DNA of 64,000 nt from Tubulanus polymorphus (Eukaryota; Nemertea; Palaeonemertea; Tubulaniformes; Tubulanidae), in NCBI RefSeq assembly GCF_964204645.1, contig NC_134028.1, positions 25,268,153 to 25,332,152 of the forward strand. The letters are read 5' to 3'. The position numbers were made by a program, and so were the translations under genes. Every line of letters begins with the position of its first letter. The stretch's first letter is position 1. This document shows positions 39,226 through 53,100 of this stretch, in pieces. The notes under the pieces are model-generated. The model made no database searches. It had not been told where the DNA came from and worked only from the letters and a program-made list of their open reading frames with translations.

Positions 39226-42200
39226 GCTATGATATTCGTATGATTATTATTGATAACAAATAATTTCTCAAATTATGCAAAATTTTGAATAAAAATCACG
39301 CTGATTAGTTTTCAAACTGGCAACATTTATCTTGGATACTTTTCATTAATTCTGTAAAAATTGGACTAAAGAAAATCCGATCCTGGTTCTAGAGATCAAG
39401 GGTTACCTCCACAAAAAAATTGCACCTGAATATAACTTTCCACTCAAGCGAAAAGTCTATTTTTGAGCCCAACTGAGACTCGTGGCCGGACTTTTTGTGT
39501 CTGCACTTCAAAATGCTGATAAAAATTTCTACTTTCAGAACTAGCGATTTTTCCATCATTGAATACGACAAAAAAATCGTTAATTTGATGTAGCGCATAG
39601 ATATCGATTCGTTGTATTACTACGCGAGTACGAAAAGGTAAAGCGCCATATAAGGAGCTACCTGACTTATTTCCCAATGCGACCGGAAGTCACGGTGCAG
39701 GTGAAGTGACGTTTTTTTCTGACGGATCTATCTTCCCGGTATGGAAATTATAACCGACGCGAATATTTCCGCTCGGTTGCCAGCCGGGCTGATAACGAAC
39801 GCGTGTGACATTGATTGTTATGTTCGAGTCGGCCAAGCGAGTGATACCGCATAACGCGCTTCACAGTCGAGATACCAAGCGACTTAATTTACAGAGCCTG
39901 GAAAACTTACCGGCGCTGTATCGAGATTTTATGACCGTTTCATATCGTATTTACGGTCGTTTGCCACTGACCGCGTCAACAAATCAGTTAATCACCAGAA
40001 CATATACTCGAGATTTGTTCATCCCAGTAGAGGATGTACCCATCATTACGCTTGACCGCCGGTCAATTGGTAGTTGTTATGTGAGTCTATTCGATTCACA
40101 TGGACGTGTATGTAAACGAAACGGTATAATTAACTTCTGTTGTCATGCGTTTACACTCTAGCGACCTCGATGGCTCTATCGATATCGCACGTGACCGGTA
40201 TGAATCCGTTATCCGCAGTGATTAAATACATACACACAAATAAACCCAATCGAGCTCTTTTTATTTAAGATGGAGAGCCCTCTTTTAGGTAAATACCACG
40301 CCGTGGCAGTAGAATATCAAATTGATTAAAAACGATAAAACCAACTTGATACGAATAACAAGATTAAACCGAAGTTCATTTATCAAAAATTCAAGAAAAA
40401 AAACAAAATGGACTTAAATCGCATTATCTCGTTATCTTGGTAATGTTCCAATTTGATTTGATTCCTGAATTAAGAATAATAATGATGAAGACATCGCGTT
40501 GTTTCAAACTCCCTCCAGTAACAACCATCAGGTGAGATCGACGACGATGTCGGACAATGAGTATTATGACGTAGTCGTAAATAAATCATTTCTCCGAACA
40601 AACCTTTTCGTTTTTGAGTGTGGAATTTTATCTTATAAATATTCAGTCATTCTGCGACATCGGCTGCAGGTTTTGCTGGGCCGTAAAGAATAAAGAATTT
40701 TTCTGAGCGAAATTAACGAACGGAGAAATATTCCATTCGTTCATTAACGGATGATGTCTTTAAAAGGTAATTGGGTCGCTGTCGGGAGGATAATGAGTGC
40801 GTTTTGATGGACTAGACCGAAAATTGTTAGGAGTAAAGCTGACGATCATGAGATTCAAATGACATCATTACTCCGTAATAAACCTCACTTCTGTAGATTA
40901 TTTGGTTGTTTCTCTTTTATTTCATTCGTTCATCCAGGGTCGGTTCCAGGGCGGTACTAGACAGTTTACGAAATAACGCAGCCTACAGAAATAGCATATC
41001 ATTATCCCAGACAAGACCAGTACCCGGGGCCCAATTAGAAAAAAACAGGATGATAAATCGGTTAAGTCTAAATCATATCTGTCGCGTTATGAATCTGAGG
41101 GATTTTTTTAACAATAAATTCATTTCCATGATATGCATTTGTACAAGATTGCAAGTATTGATGAAAATGATGAAAATGATTAATGTACATAGATGGCAGA
41201 CCAAAATCTGAGGGATTTGTGAATTTGAAAATTGTAAAATACGTTATGGCTCTCAATATCATTTTCGTGGCAAACAAACTGTAACTTACAGATCAAATAA
41301 CGATGAATCGGTACTGGTAAACACTTCGAACGAATCTGATTGGTTGAATCAATACACATTTGCATATATTTACATAAGTGGATAGTTCCGAGGTTTATTG
41401 TGAGATGGCGTTACTATACGGTGTTTACGTGCCGTAGTGTGCGCAGCTGGAATGTTGCAGAATATGCTGAATTAAGGCGATTCAATTGCTAACAAGCGAG
41501 CTGCTCTGAGCACTCTAAAAACCAGTCTTTTAATCTATTCCATGCGCTGAATTATCCAGTGGGGATTTCATTTTTTTAAAAATACGCTCATGTATAATGT
41601 CAAGGAATAAATTCGCATTCGATCAAAAAATACCAAAGTGTTGCTTTATCTGAATAATCATTTCACTTACGCGAAAGCCAGTGGTTTGTAAATTGAAAGT
41701 TCCGCCAATTTAATCCGCATTTGATGATATTTAACATGTAATATGTACGTAAACGATACCACACAATAGTTTCAGCAGAAAAGAGAAAGTTCCTGAGTTA
41801 ATCAGTCACTCATAACCCCAAGCAAAGTATATTTGGAGTACATATGATAAGTTTTCGGCTTAAAATTAAAGCCATACCCAGGCATACTGATACAGAGTAA
41901 ATTTACAGGATTCATGTAAGAATCAAACGAATTGAGAAAGTTATTGCGATTGATTGGGAACCAATTAATGCGGGATTTCTTACGTATCTTCTCGACCAAA
42001 CATTTCCGTGAGTATTCCTTCGAGTTCATTTCGTGATTGCGCGTTTTGACGTTGATGTCGCCACTGTACGGTGTCGTATCGATCGGATGATAATTGCCTC
42101 TCAGAGAGTGTCAATTCAGCGACCCTCGCATCTGAAATTCGCATTACTTCTTTCGATTAGATTTACATCGCGGCGGAACCGCGCCGGAATTGGTTTTGCT

Positions 42201-42481
42201 ATTCGGGCACAATCCGGTCGTCAGTCGTCGCAACAAAGGTGATTTTCGTAGAGACGTCAATTTCTATCAAGAAAGGTAGAAAAATAAATGTGCTTTTATG
42301 CGCGCTAGTTATATCGGGATGGGTTGAGGAGAAGAGGGAAAAAAGTGATTTTTTCCAGCCGAACAGTTTCTATTACGTATATACGTGTGTATCGGTAATA
42401 TACATAAATATGTCTCGCAATACTACATTAATCATATGCGCGATCTACCGTCGGTCCTAGTTTTGATCCAGCCCACGCATC
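39226..42481. other. No gene supported
   Basis: The longest frame (39805-40161, 118 codons) reads smoothly but has no recognisable domain, no clear splice boundaries and no repeat identity, so it is left uncalled. Nothing else is supported. Confidence 0.4.
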
Positions 42482-42705
<224 letters not shown>

Positions 42706-42944
42706 AGCAGTAATAGAATAGACCAATGAAGGGTTTGCGGCCAGGGTTTGTGCTGGTGTGGGCTTCGGCGGGAGGCAATCAAAGCCTGGAAAGCGAGGAT
42801 GGCATATATTCATATTTACGATTATGCTATGAATATCTATGTTCCCTTTACATAATGTAATATATCATCGTGTAGGTGATATTCGTAAACCTTTTCTTTC
42901 GCATATTGACATAATGATTCCGAGAATCAGTTTTTTCCCCCAAT

Positions 42945-42985
42945 TAACGCGATGCAATCAGGTTCGAATCCCATCAAACCGTCGC
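42945..42985 (+). repeat. B-box tRNA-like fragment
   Basis: gatgcaatcaggttcgaatc matches the B-box end of the palindromic element at 2561-2902. No surrounding tRNA fold is seen. Confidence 0.35.
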
Positions 42986-43420
42986 ACAACGAACCGATAT
43001 AAGGCCGTTCTTTACCGCACGTCCTGGAAACCATGTGTAATGAGAGATACTTCTCATAATAAGACGACTGCAACAACCTTGATTGTGAAATGCTCTCGCA
43101 GCGCGTATGGAGTTGAAGTTATTATCACTAGCCTTGTACTCCGTATAGTTAACAAAACAGGTGCATAAAAATATCGCTACATGCAATTTATCAGCAAAGC
43201 GCACCGATAATTATGTACTAAACATTAATGCGCGTCGACGCTCGTAATTTGTAATTTTCGGCATTAAAGTGTCCTCTGTGGGGACGCATTACCGAAGCGT
43301 CACGCATCTGTGCATTGAAGATAAATAACACTCCGTTCAAACGTCGTCTTATAGTGAAAGTAGCTACACACATCGCGTTCAGGTGTTACTCTTCGTATCG
43401 GACGATAGTGTGACAACAGA

Positions 43421-43697
<277 letters not shown>

Positions 43698-44091
43698 CAA
43701 ATGAACCCATCGCGCACGTTACGACCGGTATTTAGTTAATCGTATTAGCAGCGGAACAGCCGGTTCACTCACACATGCAGAATCAATAATCAACGTTAGG
43801 TTTTAAACCCTTTATGTACAAAATTTAAAAGATTGAAATCTTTTTGAAATTGGTAGTTGTTCTGAATGAAATCGAATTTTGTTTTTGTCAAAAGTTGAAA
43901 TCAAAAGACGCGACGTTTTAACTCTCATTTATCCTCGTCTCGTGTATTCGCTTTTAATCTTTTAGATTGTTAAGTATTTTCAAACTTATTATCTACTCTC
44001 TTCTATCTATTCTCTGGTTTTCTGCTACAGTATAGTTTTGAGATAACTTGATTATTCCGATTGAGATCAAAAGAAATTGAAGTTTAGAAGA

Positions 44092-44165
44092 CGGAGCAAC
44101 TATAGTCAACTAAAGCGAACCAGATGGATCTCCACTCGCCACAAGTGGAATCCTCGATTCAATAT
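44092..44165 (-). repeat. Dispersed repeat family copy, inverted
   Basis: gcgaaccagatggatctcca, ctcgccacaagtggaatcc and tcgatt follow the inverted order of the family core seen at 13011 and 39134. Confidence 0.55.
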
Positions 44166-45135
44166 GGACCGGCACCGGTTTATACGTACACCGAATTGAA
44201 ATGAATCAAATCGATTTGATGTCACTAGCGTTTCATGCAAAAATCACAGAATTGAAAATGAAAATAAATATTTTCCTAACGAGTAATTTGCAGGTATTTA
44301 CACAGCGCTCTAAACAAGCACTCGCGGCTTTGTGTAAATTCAGTTTCAAAACAATAAAATCAGCGTTTTTTGAATACGGTTTTCTAACGATACACTCGAG
44401 TTTGACACGAAACAGTGATTTATTTACTGTTCGATCATCTAATCGGATGTGTAATCCTGGTTTATTGAATAATTCTGGTTTAGCTATTAAAACCTGACAG
44501 CGTAGCTCGCGAAGCTCGACGGCTATTGATATATGATTTATAATCCGTCGTATAGATGGGTTTAATGCACTGAACTCACACGGCGCTATTTAGCAATAAT
44601 TGGTTAACCGAGGATAAAATACTCACAAAAAGGTCCAGGCCCGTATTAAGGGGGTTCGCGTGGGGGGATTCTAACGAGCATTTTACGGAGTGAACGAAGT
44701 TGCGCCCGGTTTTCAGCCTGAATTTTGAATTTTCAAGCATGTAAATCATTTTTAACATTAACAATAAGTATTGACTAAAATCTCCTTATATAGGCTATCA
44801 TCTACAAATAGAATTTGACCTTCGGTAGTTATAGAATAAGAGGCAAAAGCTGCGGGAAATTCGTCAAGTTTAATGAGTAAGGCTTCAATAAGATCGCGGG
44901 AGGTATACAGGGAATGGCGACTACTAAATTGAGATAGAATGAGAGTACTAAGGTTATTTGGGATTGACATGAAGTTATGAAAACGAGAAAGGAAAACAAC
45001 CGCCGTTTAAATTAGCGCTAAAAGCGAAACCTTGCACACCTGCACCCACTTCCGCTTCAGCGTTCAATCCCGCCGCGTTAGTTACCCACTATATAAATAT
45101 ACTGAATTCAAAAGATTAAAAACAAATTTTATTTA
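44166..45135. other. No recognised gene; one coding-like minus frame
   Basis: The minus frame at 44758-44970 (70 codons, open further upstream) has a compositionally normal amino-acid mix and reads IEALLIKLDEFPAAF and LFVDDSLYKEI. I do not recognise it and see no splice evidence. It may be a decayed retroelement or exon fragment. Confidence 0.3.
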
Positions 45136-45235
45136 TCAAGAATTAAATCAAAAATACACAACGTTTCACTAGAGATCATCGTCAGGAGTGACGATGATCA
45201 CTCTGATCGTCAGGTGTGACTAGTCGACTAGTGAT
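45136..45235. repeat. Short palindromes at a retroelement-like 3' end
   Basis: atcatcgtcaggagtgacga and gatcgtcaggtgtgac, with tagtcgacta, form nested palindromes next to an AT-rich tail (tttatttatcaagaattaaa at 45129). Read on the minus strand the order (hairpins, gaaacgttgtg, AT-rich tail) resembles a degenerate retroelement 3' UTR. The family is uncertain. Confidence 0.35.
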
Positions 45236-45243
45236 CGAAGTCT

Positions 45244-45326
45244 GGGACCGTATTCACGAAACACCCGTAACCCTTAGATCTTTACGTGACACGTAATTTA
45301 CGGGCACTTCGTAAAAATACGGTCTC
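45244..45326. mobile_element. 83-bp foldback element
   Basis: Ends gggaccgtattcacgaaaca and gtaaaaatacggtctc are inverted, and inner cccgtaa/ttacggg also pair, leaving a small centre. It is a minimal non-coding foldback element. Confidence 0.65.
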
Positions 45327-45651
45327 AGTTATTGTAGCTCTGTCTTACACAGTGTCAGCCATCTTGAAACTAGGTCCGGACTACGGCGACCGTGCTCAGT
45401 TGCGTGGTTTGCTATTTCCGGACTATAGTTCGGACTAGCTGACATCCCGTTTCACTTAGTTTGCAAATACTCGGACTTACTCCGATAACCAATGTAGAGG
45501 ATCGAGGTGCTTACTATATGGAAGGGTCAATGTTTTGAAAGCACGGATATAAAGATGATTTTGATGTTCAGCCGTGGCGGTATAGACTACGGCTTATCAA
45601 AATGGCGAAACGATATTCAACAAAATGTAACAGATGTACTTAGGTACGCGT

Positions 45652-45668
45652 CCCCCCCCCCCCCCCCC
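45652..45668. repeat. C17 homopolymer
   Basis: Seventeen consecutive C. Length should be treated with caution, as homopolymers are often miscounted. Confidence 0.9.
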
Positions 45669-46076
45669 GAAGTCCGGAAATTCATTAATTGCACCCGGTA
45701 TATTTTTTGCTCGGCGATATTTGTGTTTGGCTAATTAATCTACTATGAAAAAAACTTGATCGATTCGATATAGAAAGCAAAGCTTTTAATACCGAAACGC
45801 GCGTGTAAACATTACTCGAAGTCAACTCGGCTTCGATGCAGTTTCCGTTCCGGTTATTGCATACATCAATGAATCGTGTTGCAATTTACACCTCACTTCC
45901 CAGGGCAGGAATGGGTTTTCTACGCGATGGCTTATTGCTTGAGCGAGGACGGGCTGTCAGTTTGGACGTCACCGATCGCAACCCGTACCCCGTTCCTCGG
46001 TCGCCTGTGAAATTGATCTTAAAATAGTGATTAACCCTGTTATTAATTTAACTGGCAGATTTTTATCGTTTGTATT

Positions 46077-46165
46077 TGATGTCACTTACAAACCCAACAC
46101 GCCTGCCGCGAAACAGGGGGTTTGAAATCGAGAAACGAAGTACAGATATAAAAACACTACTCTCT
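46077..46165 (+). repeat. Dispersed repeat (related to 34034 and 4463)
   Basis: cacgcctgccgcgaaacagg, gggtttgaaatcgagaaacg and aagtacagatata align with the two other copies. Confidence 0.45.
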
Positions 46166-48671
46166 CGACGTCATCATTAAAAATTCGAATATATAGATAT
46201 TTTTCATTCTCGGAGCCGTCCTCTGCAGCGGTAACACCAATGTCCGTCGCGTTCTTATCACGCGTAGCCGGGATAAGAATGTGATTATCCGCATAACCAT
46301 CCATTTTTCAGATGAATCCTCCATGCATATCATCACCATAAAGTGTATTTATATATACACATATATAAACTAGAGCGCGCCAGTATAGCGTGGTTCAGAC
46401 TGGCAGTTTATTACACTCGTCGTAAACAAGTTTCCACTCAGCTGCCAACGGCTAAGTGTCTTTTGAACCGTTCAATAATTTGTCATCGGCTCGCGAGCGG
46501 TTAATGCTGATAAAGAGAAAGAAAGCTGAAATAACGAGATAGCCTTTAACAATCGAGTCTGTGTCTATAAATCCTCTGCGGTCCACAGCCAGGTCAACGA
46601 TAATATCCGGCGCACTTCTATAACAGCCGCAAAATTATTCTCTTCGATAACAGGGAAACGTGATCGCTTCAGTCGAATCGGCATTCTTTAGCTTTAAACT
46701 TCAAACGATCAAAAAGTGTTCAATCAGGGTTCTTTTAAGCCCTTATAATCAGTAAGATAAAGATTTTTTTTTTTAAGTGTAATTTTTTTTACTGAAAAAG
46801 GCTGAAAAAATCTTCTTGTTAATCGGTATTCCTGAATTCAACACGCTATAAAAATGAACGTATTATCGTGACTGCCAATCAACGTGTTCGTTGCCCATTC
46901 GGTTTTTCTTTAAAGTTACTTTCTAAAAGGGCTGTTTTTATCAATACGAGCTACTGTTCCTTCGAAACAGTCCTTCATCTAATATTGATTCCGATCGTTA
47001 ACTATAATATTCTATAGTTATTCGTTAATTTTGTGAAGATTTTATACGAAAATGAAATAAAACGATGTAACATAATATGATCAGTATGAGGAACTAATAA
47101 CCAACATTTCATTTCCTTATTGAATATTCTAACGAGAAATATAAGAATATCCAAAGCCAAGTTATGTCTTCACTCGTATGAAAAAAGAACAGAATGACAT
47201 TTACTTTGGATGGGGCCGGTTGTGTGAAAGTTTGTTAGAATGAACCAGCGGCCAGCCATGTCAACAAACCAACCGACTGGTCGCTCAATTACTGTCAGTC
47301 CCTTCTTTCTTCTGGGAGTAATACCGCGCGCGCTGATGTGGTTACAATATTCAACTAAATTTACGTCGAGGAAAAATATCGGCCTCCACACAGATCCCAT
47401 TTGGGGTTCATCCAGTCGATTGCTGTATAGAATATCACGTCGCCTGGTGTAACTTTATTACAACCGGTATAAAGCCGACTGTTCACGCTTCCTACGATGA
47501 TTACTCGATAGTGTATGCAAATTCAATCTTCTTTTATTGCAGTGAAAGAGCAGAAATTACCGAATTTACATTCACAGCTAACACAAATGAGCCGGAATGA
47601 TGATTCTGTTAGTTTTATAGACACCGATTATCTCTGGTTCTTTTTATACTAGTGATGACTGTTAGAGGCGCGTGGCTGATGGGCCACAGTGCGTTACTGA
47701 TGCCGTAGCTGCCGTTGCTGCGGCCGCTGCTGCTGCTAAAAGTATTCGTTTATTTTATCCCTTCCTATAAGTTGTGTTCATAAGGACTTAAATAACTTAA
47801 CACACTTTTAAACCGCTCTATCGAGTCCGAACTCGAATGAATTTTGAGATTATTCGCCTGAATTCGAGCGATTTTCATTCGAAGGTTCGTCATTTTATCC
47901 CAACGTGTATTGCGGAACTTCGTCATCACGAATCTTGTGAGCAACCATTGAATTATTAAAATGTCACCGAAGTGTTTAAGAAATCATTAAACTACAATCG
48001 TCCACTGACTATTTATTTACACTGATGCGTGAATATTATGAATAGTTAAAGCCGTTCTCCCTTTTTAAGTTTTGATAGTAGTTTTTGAGGTTTAAAAACA
48101 AAATCTATTTCCGAATTATCTCAAAAGACTATTCGAATCGCGATACTGAAATCTATTTCCGAGCGATGTTCGACTTTTAATCTTAAACATTAAAATTGAT
48201 ACGGCGAGGCTTTCGTCGAGCGGCTTAATATGAAACGTATCACGTGATCGGTTTACGGAAGCGCGAAACGCCTGACGGGAATCAGTAAGCGGAGCTGGTT
48301 CGGTGCCGTTCACTTTTCATGTTGCTATAATTAGAATTATATATGAGATGGGAAGAACAGTGGGCTACTCTCTGAGTCTGTTTCGTATACAGATGGTTCA
48401 CATCAAAACTCGCATCAAAACCAGCGTGTCTTCATGCTCCCTTTACCTCGAACTGCTGAGTGTTATTTAAATCGAATACGCGGGAATGTTCTAGTGTGCA
48501 GTCCTATTGGCGTCTATTGGGTCAAGGGCGTTCTACATAAATCGAAGGGTCGGTTTACAAATGAAAAAGATTTTTTGTTGTTTATCTCGCTTAACGTTGT
48601 TCGGATCTTAAGTTTCCAAGACTAACCCTATTCACGACGGGTCCACGCAGCCTTTGAAGTTTGGCCTGCAA
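46166..48671. other. No gene seen
   Basis: Includes a short GCTGCTGCTGCT run near 47727. No supported exon or RNA gene. Confidence 0.45.
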
Positions 48672-48755
48672 CTATAAGCAGCCAGCAGGACTCGAACCCG
48701 CTTTGATAAGAACGGCTCAGGGCGATCGGCCTTTACACTTTATGAAATAGTTGCG
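48665..48755 (-). repeat. tRNA-like sequence with paired ends
   Basis: On the minus strand the ends gcaactat and atagttgc can pair as an acceptor-like stem, and gcgggttcgagtcctgc forms a good T-arm. The D-arm and anticodon arm are not convincing. Probably a tRNA-derived SINE or pseudogene. Confidence 0.35.
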
Positions 48756-48760
48756 TCGCA

Positions 48761-50004
48761 ATGTTGGGTGACCTGACCATTCCGCAAAATCCAGTTCCAG
48801 CGCGTCGCAAGGGTGATTGCCCTGAACTTAACTTCCTGCGCTACACCGTGGTCAAAATCCAGTTGCTGGATGCGCGATCCGAGCTGCAGCTCCCGAGACC
48901 AATCCAGTGACGTCGTTTGTAATAAAACGTTATATAACTCTTAGTCCGTGGTAGCATAAATGAAGCCGGAGTTTGTACTGGTTTTTTTTACAAGCATTTC
49001 CATTTGTAACATTACTCATCCAATTAACGAATACTACAACGCGATATTCGGTAGATGTATTAACGGACGAGACGCACACAGACACACGCGCCGCTTCGGG
49101 ATTCCCGACATCATATTGGTTAATTATAGAGAAAATGGATTAATGCGCTTAAGTTCTATCCATATTGCTAATTTCAGCGATGCACCAGAAAACTTTATTT
49201 TCTTTCACGCGAGATATGAAACTCGGAAATGACCTGGGATACGAGGTTTACGAGTTTACGAGTTTGCGAATGCGGTTAATCTGAAAGGGAATTAACTCGA
49301 GTTTCGAGTTCAGACAACGTTGAGTCTACGAGTTAATTGTGAGACTGGCGGTTAGGCAGAAATGTTGGCGAAAGTTCCCTTTTTGCCTTCAAACTAATAG
49401 AGATTCACGTTAAAATCTTTCACTTGAGACTGACAAGCATTTTGTTATATAGGCCTGAGACTTGATTTTGTTAAGGTCTACAAGAAAGATCTCCATATTC
49501 GATGTTTGAAGTAACTGCCCCTTAAGACAGTTTCTCCGCCCCTACCCCCTACCCCAACATTCAAATGTTAGGCACGGCCCTGTGTTCGTTTAAGGTAATA
49601 GGTTTTTTTTATCATTTTCCCTCCATTATAAATCACAATTATCTTCAATCGAGCTTCCATTCTATATTGACTGATGTCTTATGTCCGCTTGTTGCTTATC
49701 ATCTTATTACAAACTTGTTTGTGTAGTCGGTGATTTCGTTTTATCGTGAACACAAAATCAAACGCATTTATCATCCGCAAACCTGATTAATTGCGCTTTT
49801 AAAAAGCATTTAAGTATTCAACGGCATTTCATTTGAGAGGCACCTAAATAGGAAAAACCTCAGGTGACAATCAACCTCACGTAAGAAACGTAAATCATTA
49901 AAACCAAACTAAACCAAAACACATACAACCAATAACAGTGATAACCTAAATCAAGAATTACAAAATTACTGAATCATTGAGATAATATTTTCATCATCTA
50001 CAAC
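48761..50004. other. No gene supported
   Basis: A 90-codon ATG frame (48960-49232) starts with a hydrophobic stretch but has no recognisable domain or splice evidence. At 49235-49330 the octamer acgagttt and variants recur several times. Confidence 0.35.
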
Positions 50005-50135
50005 TTAATTTAACGCCCGAGTTCCACAACTGAAAAGGACATTCTTCCATTGGATTTGATTGGCTGGCTTATAGCCAGATGGTGGCGCCACCGGCTGGAG
50101 CTATGCTACCCGCCGGGAGAATACGTAACTTCATT
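50005..50135 (-). repeat. Diverged relic of the Ngaro A repeat
   Basis: On the minus strand this follows the A repeat in order: cccggcgggtagcatagctc, cagccggtggcgccacc, aatcaaatcc, gtccttttcagttgtggaac and cgggcgttaaatta. The central hairpin is kept, with stem atagc/gctat (50071-50075 with 50100-50104) and a perfect ggtggcgccacc core. No B repeat or ORF is adjacent, so it is a solo or truncated copy from a related, older element. Confidence 0.75.
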
Positions 50136-53100
50136 ATATATCCGTCGCATAAACGCTAATTGACAATTGTTCATTAGGAAAAACGTATAGATAATTGTTA
50201 GAATATGCGCGATAGTATTTTGGATTTTTTGAAATATCTTTGCGAACACTGTGTCGAGGCTTACATCCTCGGAGCTTGTACCGGATAATTTCCATTTTAC
50301 CAGAACGCGCTGTCGTCAATAGGTTTTATAACTCGATTAGTTAGAACTATAATTTCGCTGCTCCGGTGGTGGAAGCGATGAAATGAGTTTTGAGAGCGGT
50401 TTTTGAACATTCTGCACCAGTGATCGGCTATAATTGAAGTAGATTGTTATTGAGACTGCGCACGTCGCATACAGAGTTTCGGTGTACGGATACCGCTGCG
50501 AGGGTCGCAGACATTAAGTAGCGACTCGACGCTAAAATACGACATAACCTCATCTGGCCCGAAGACCTGAAAATAATAGAGAACCGGTTTCCTCCTCCCG
50601 ATATGGTACTAAGTCAGTGTGACCATACCAGCCGTTTGCGCAACTTTCGTCTCCGAAAGAAACGTGTTTATCATCATCTTCGCCGAAAAGGCGTTCGATC
50701 GATATTTCCTCGGAAAGAATGTGTAGGAATTTTGGTGCGTCCATCTGGTAGATGTAGCTTGGGTATAGATTGCCTATTCGAACTATCGGCGTCGCAAAAA
50801 GAATTATACTATTCTTTCAGGAAATGCATACGAAAGGAAAGCGTTGACCCATTTGAAAGATAGTAATTGAGGTTTGTTTAATGCAAGCTAGCCAAAAGTT
50901 AGCTCGAAATAAACTTGACCGTAAAGTTAGTTAAAGTGATTTTTTGGTTTGATATAAGATTACGAGATAGTTATTAAGAGATTACGAAAAATAGTATATT
51001 CCGACTTAGCTATCTCGGAATAAACCTCGAAAATCGTTTATTTACTGAGAAAACTATAGTTTATTCTGAGTTCGCGAAATAAGCTTCGATTTTTATTTTT
51101 GTTTTACAAATATGTCCCCAGGGCGCTTCTCTGACTTTCCTTTTAATAAATCGTCTCTGCTACCGGAACTAAATGACTAAGAGGTGACTGCACCTTTTTC
51201 AAAATTATGAATAAGTTGGCGCAGTGAAACAGGCTTGAATAATGAGACTGCATCTATTCTAAGGGTTTACGTTGAATGTTTGAACAAGCCGGTAGGAACT
51301 TATTTAAATACTGGGTGTCAAATCAGAAAAGCTTAACTAATAATCCATCAACTCTTGAAGCCTTTAATAGTCTGACAAATTTTACCCGTGTGTATTGACG
51401 GTTTCCAGAAAGAACTTTTCAAAGATAGAACAGAATTCAGCTCCACAGCCGTCAGTAAAAAAAATCCTATCTATCTACAGAAATCGGATCGGCAGTTTTG
51501 AAGATTGAAATCTCCAGAATTCGGTTATTCGGTCTTTAAGGTTTTGAATTGTATCAACGCCATAGGCCGACCTTCAGAAATACCAAATACTAGAATACCA
51601 AACACTATACTGCTACATAACACGTCTTGGGCAACTGATATTTGGTAGTTTTTGAAACGTATTTTGCGCTGACCACGCGGTGGCAAAAATGCGTCACAAT
51701 CCTACAGAGGAAAGCGCGTCAATCAGTATCAAACTGCAAATCGTTACTCGTTATAAATCGTTTATTCAAAATGGCGGCCGCCATATCGAAATTTATCCGG
51801 AGATTTATATCTCGCAAACTGTCGCATTTGAGCCATTAGCGGAGACCGCGGGCGTTCTGTCATCGGCGGCCACTGATTAAATGGAAACGAAAACGTGTAT
51901 CAATCTTAGAACTGATTAAAAATGACCCGAATGACAGTTACGGCCCGGTGTGATTAATAATGATAGGATTACTGCGATGCGGTTTGGAGCTGCGGGTTTC
52001 ATATTCGACGACAAACTGATATTCGTAAAAACAAAGAGAGATAGAGAGACAGAGAGAGAAAAGCTTCCGTTTCTTCCGACCCTCGGGGATTGTTGTATGT
52101 TGTCTGCTGTCTCGGTCGGGAATTGTATCTGAGTAATAATTAACAATCTCTCAAATATATTACAATATGCAGACTCGTCTATTAGAAAGGAATACATGCA
52201 TACATATCAAGAAAATAAGATAAAATCCCGCTGTAAGAAAGAAAAAAAGCGTCTGAAATGTTTCCTTCTGCTGATGATTTATTCAAACGTCTCGACTTTA
52301 TCCTTAACATTTCGGGCTCTGTTTTCTTTCACAGTGTGGGATTTAATATCGTTATTACACGGACATAGTGTTCCATCGACTGTTATACTTCAGGAAACAC
52401 TAATCTGCGAACCGCTTAGGATTAACCACATCCGATTATAGCGCTAATCGAAATATCAATGGATACGGAATCAGTATAGTGCAAATTTATTCACAATTAG
52501 CGTCAATTCTCTACATCTTCTGGACAGTCGAAACTGGTCATTTAACAGGTCATAACTTGGGGAAAATATAACGTTGATGCGACTGGTTTAGATACATTAC
52601 TCTCGAGGCGATTTTGCGCGACGATGTCTCCCGGGATTATTCGTAAGCGGAAAATATAAATGGGGTAAATATACGACTGTGTTTTGGGCCATGAAACGAC
52701 GCTTGCGCGTGTACACACATAGACGAGTTGACTTATATAACCTCGTCACAACACAAACACATACGACATACAACATACGACATGATGAGGCCTAGTTTAA
52801 TCATCGTCTTATACGATAATCATCGAGAGACTATTAAATACTGGGTGGATTGTTGACTTGTGACTAATTAACGCAGTAACAATCTCCATACATTTAACTG
52901 CAGTTCATCACACCGACTATCCCGCAGTAGTAGCGGGTGTGCTTTAAGAGGATAGCGGTCACGGGTCTCTGACTGGAGCCGATATAGCCAGCCGACCGTT
53001 CATTGAGCACTGTTAGTGACTTGGTAGCCGATTAGTACCCTCAGCCGGTCGAAAGGTTACTGATATAGAAGTGGGCCGGATAGCTGCGTGAGTGGCCCAG

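Noticed and set aside
39805-40161. 118-codon plus-strand frame as an exon
   Set aside because: No domain recognised and no convincing splice sites; it could be chance.
45150-45200. Hammerhead ribozyme core (ctgacga ... gaaac) on the minus strand
   Set aside because: The conserved boxes appear, but the sequence between them does not form stem II and no supporting stem III was found.
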